DNA from: Lentisphaerota bacterium
GTDB taxonomy: Bacteria > Verrucomicrobiota > Lentisphaeria > Oligosphaerales > JABHEG01
DNA: 64,000 nt
NCBI GenBank assembly: GCA_018676675.1
Contig: JABHEG010000015.1
Coordinates: forward strand, 1 to 64,000
Reading direction: 5' to 3'
The position numbers were made by a program, and so were the translations under genes. The notes under the pieces are model-generated. The model was not told the DNA's origin and did no database searches. It saw only the letters and a program-made list of their open reading frames with translations. This document shows, one piece after another, positions 62,953 to 64,000 of this stretch; the first letter of the stretch is position 1; every line of letters starts with the position of its first letter.

Positions 62953-63387
62953 ATGCGCAAGAGCTTGTTCTATACACTTTTCGGTTTGGGCAAATTGCCC
63001 ACGAAGATGATCCCGATCCTTGAAAGAGAAGGCATCGTGGTGTCTGACGAGGGCATCCGCGGGACGATCACGCTGAGGAAGTTCCGCGCCCCCGGGCGGT
63101 ACCACTGGTACAAGAAAGCGGGGTTTGCGGGGTCGGTTGTGGTCACAGAGGCGCGATTCGCGGCTTTCAGTTTCTCGCGGCCAGTGATCAACGTGCCGCT
63201 GAGTGACGAGCGCCTGAGTCAACTTGACATCTCCGTTCCCAGTGAGGGAGTCCTTCATGTGAGCTTCGATGCGGCTGCCTTCCACGACGACTGGTCTGGT
63301 TCGGTCGAGTGTCGGTTTCGCACGCCGCACGCGCAGACATTCCTGGAGAAGGTCCAGGCGGAGACTCCTGCGGCCGCGAACCCGTGA
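62953..63387 (+). CDS. Small protein of unknown function
   Basis: 144 residues, 8 bases after the GH36-like stop, so translationally linked with it. Composition is balanced, and the pattern RAPGRYHWYKKAGFAGSVVV with alternating hydrophobics suggests a beta-rich domain. No signal, membrane segment or familiar motif. Nearby to the glycosidase operon, so it may aid that pathway. Confidence 0.7.
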   Translation: MRKSLFYTLFGLGKLPTKMIPILEREGIVVSDEGIRGTITLRKFRAPGRYHWYKKAGFAGSVVVTEARFAAFSFSRPVINVPLSDERLSQLDISVPSEGVLHVSFDAAAFHDDWSGSVECRFRTPHAQTFLEKVQAETPAAANP

Positions 63388-63485
63388 CCCACACGTGCTG
63401 AGCCCATCTGGGCACAGGTTGCGGAGCCGTCCGTGGAGTATGCACAGTGTGGCAGTGGATTGGCTGACAGTGGAAGGAACGCGCC

Positions 63486-64000
63486 ATGCAATCTGCAGAT
63501 GGAGCTCTGACGGGATGCGCACCCTTGTCCATCGGGTGGGCCATGCAAGACATCACCCCAATGGGCAAGGTCCGCGTACAGGGCCAGTTCCATGTCCGTG
63601 TGTCAACGGGCGTTCACGACCCTCTGACGTGCACAGCCTTGGCCTTGGACAGCGGACAGGGCAGGGCGGGACAGGCCATTCTGGTCTCCGTGGATGGGGC
63701 GTATCTCGTGGATGAGGTCATGCAGGCTTGCCGGGGTCATTTGAGGTCGGAGCTGCCCGAACTCGCCCCGCAGGCAGTCTGCGTCTTTGCCACTCACACT
63801 CACACGGCGCCCTGTCAGCATGATTTCTGGTATCCAGAGGAGCTTCCGGAGGGCGTCCCACCTGCCTCGGAATACGCCGTATTCATGGCCCGGAAGATGG
63901 CCGATACCATCCAGCAAGCCTGGGCCGGCAGGACACCCAGCCAGCTATCGTGGGGGGCTTCGACGGCCGCTGTTGCTCACAACCGGCGAGTCCACTACGA
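63486..64000 (+). CDS. Neutral/alkaline non-lysosomal ceramidase-like protein, 5' part
   Basis: 171 codons visible; runs off the window end. The ATG at 63486 has AAGGAA about 9 bases upstream. MQDITPMGKVRVQGQFHVRV and HDPLTCTALAL match the N-terminus of this family, and CVFATHTHTAPCQHD is its zinc-site H-T-H-T segment. These enzymes cleave N-acyl-sphingosines or related amides; many bacterial members have unknown substrates. No signal is seen, which is unusual. Confidence 0.8.
   Translation, partial: MQSADGALTGCAPLSIGWAMQDITPMGKVRVQGQFHVRVSTGVHDPLTCTALALDSGQGRAGQAILVSVDGAYLVDEVMQACRGHLRSELPELAPQAVCVFATHTHTAPCQHDFWYPEELPEGVPPASEYAVFMARKMADTIQQAWAGRTPSQLSWGASTAAVAHNRRVHY

Overview
The window looks like chromosomal DNA of a GC-rich, Gram-negative-type heterotroph that lives on complex, partly sulfated polysaccharides. 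The closest-looking group is the Lentisphaerota/Kiritimatiellota/Planctomycetota side of the bacteria. The basis is a DUF1559-like pseudopilin ([20 protein letters not shown] start, GYGDGHVGW end), two CxPSR/CxPAR sulfatases, Gfo/Idh/MocA and ThuA proteins, a kinase fused to an FGE-like domain, and many secreted proteins. This placement is inference. No rRNA, tRNA, CRISPR array, phage gene or transposase was recognised.

Layout. 1-540 holds a gene-free element bounded by 23-bp inverted repeats. 541-11483 (minus) is a catabolic and secreted-protein run: ThuA-epimerase fusion, Tat-exported oxidoreductase, HEAT-repeat protein, APH-like kinase, second oxidoreductase, LamG/beta-helix protein. 11656-13050 is a C39-like/HExxH fusion. 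13100-21666 (minus) has a TIM-barrel hydrolase-like protein and a giant thioester alpha-2-macroglobulin. 22513-26057 (plus) has a small monooxygenase, an unknown protein, an MDR dehydrogenase and a beta-propeller. 26067-32564 (minus) is a compact run: MglA-type GTPase, roadblock protein, TRAP transporter DctP-DctQ-DctM, universal stress protein, lone acyl carrier protein, transglutaminase-like protein. Divergent from it, 32807-34486 encodes a protein with two copies of an unfamiliar repeat, a helix-hairpin-helix and a second roadblock domain.

34505-43852 has an M48 peptidase-sulfatase-GH38 operon, a GH78 rhamnosidase, an Eis-like acetyltransferase and a coiled-coil exported protein. 44052-52368 has the kinase/FGE-like fusion, a NapH-like ferredoxin membrane protein and a sulfatase-esterase pair. 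52369-55975 has a nested inverted-repeat element, a DUF6515-like protein, the pseudopilin behind a good promoter, a sialidase-like protein and an in-frame coding remnant after its stop. 56003-64000 has an AGE-like barrel protein, a PHP-type protein, a GH36-like hydrolase, a small unknown protein and the start of a ceramidase-like gene cut by the window end.

Together the enzymes suggest desulfation, deacetylation and removal of mannose, rhamnose, galactose-type and sialic-acid-type residues, oxidative processing by Gfo/Idh/MocA enzymes, and TRAP uptake of an organic acid. The most unusual material is the MglA/roadblock/repeat-protein module next to the TRAP genes and the intergenic inverted-repeat elements.
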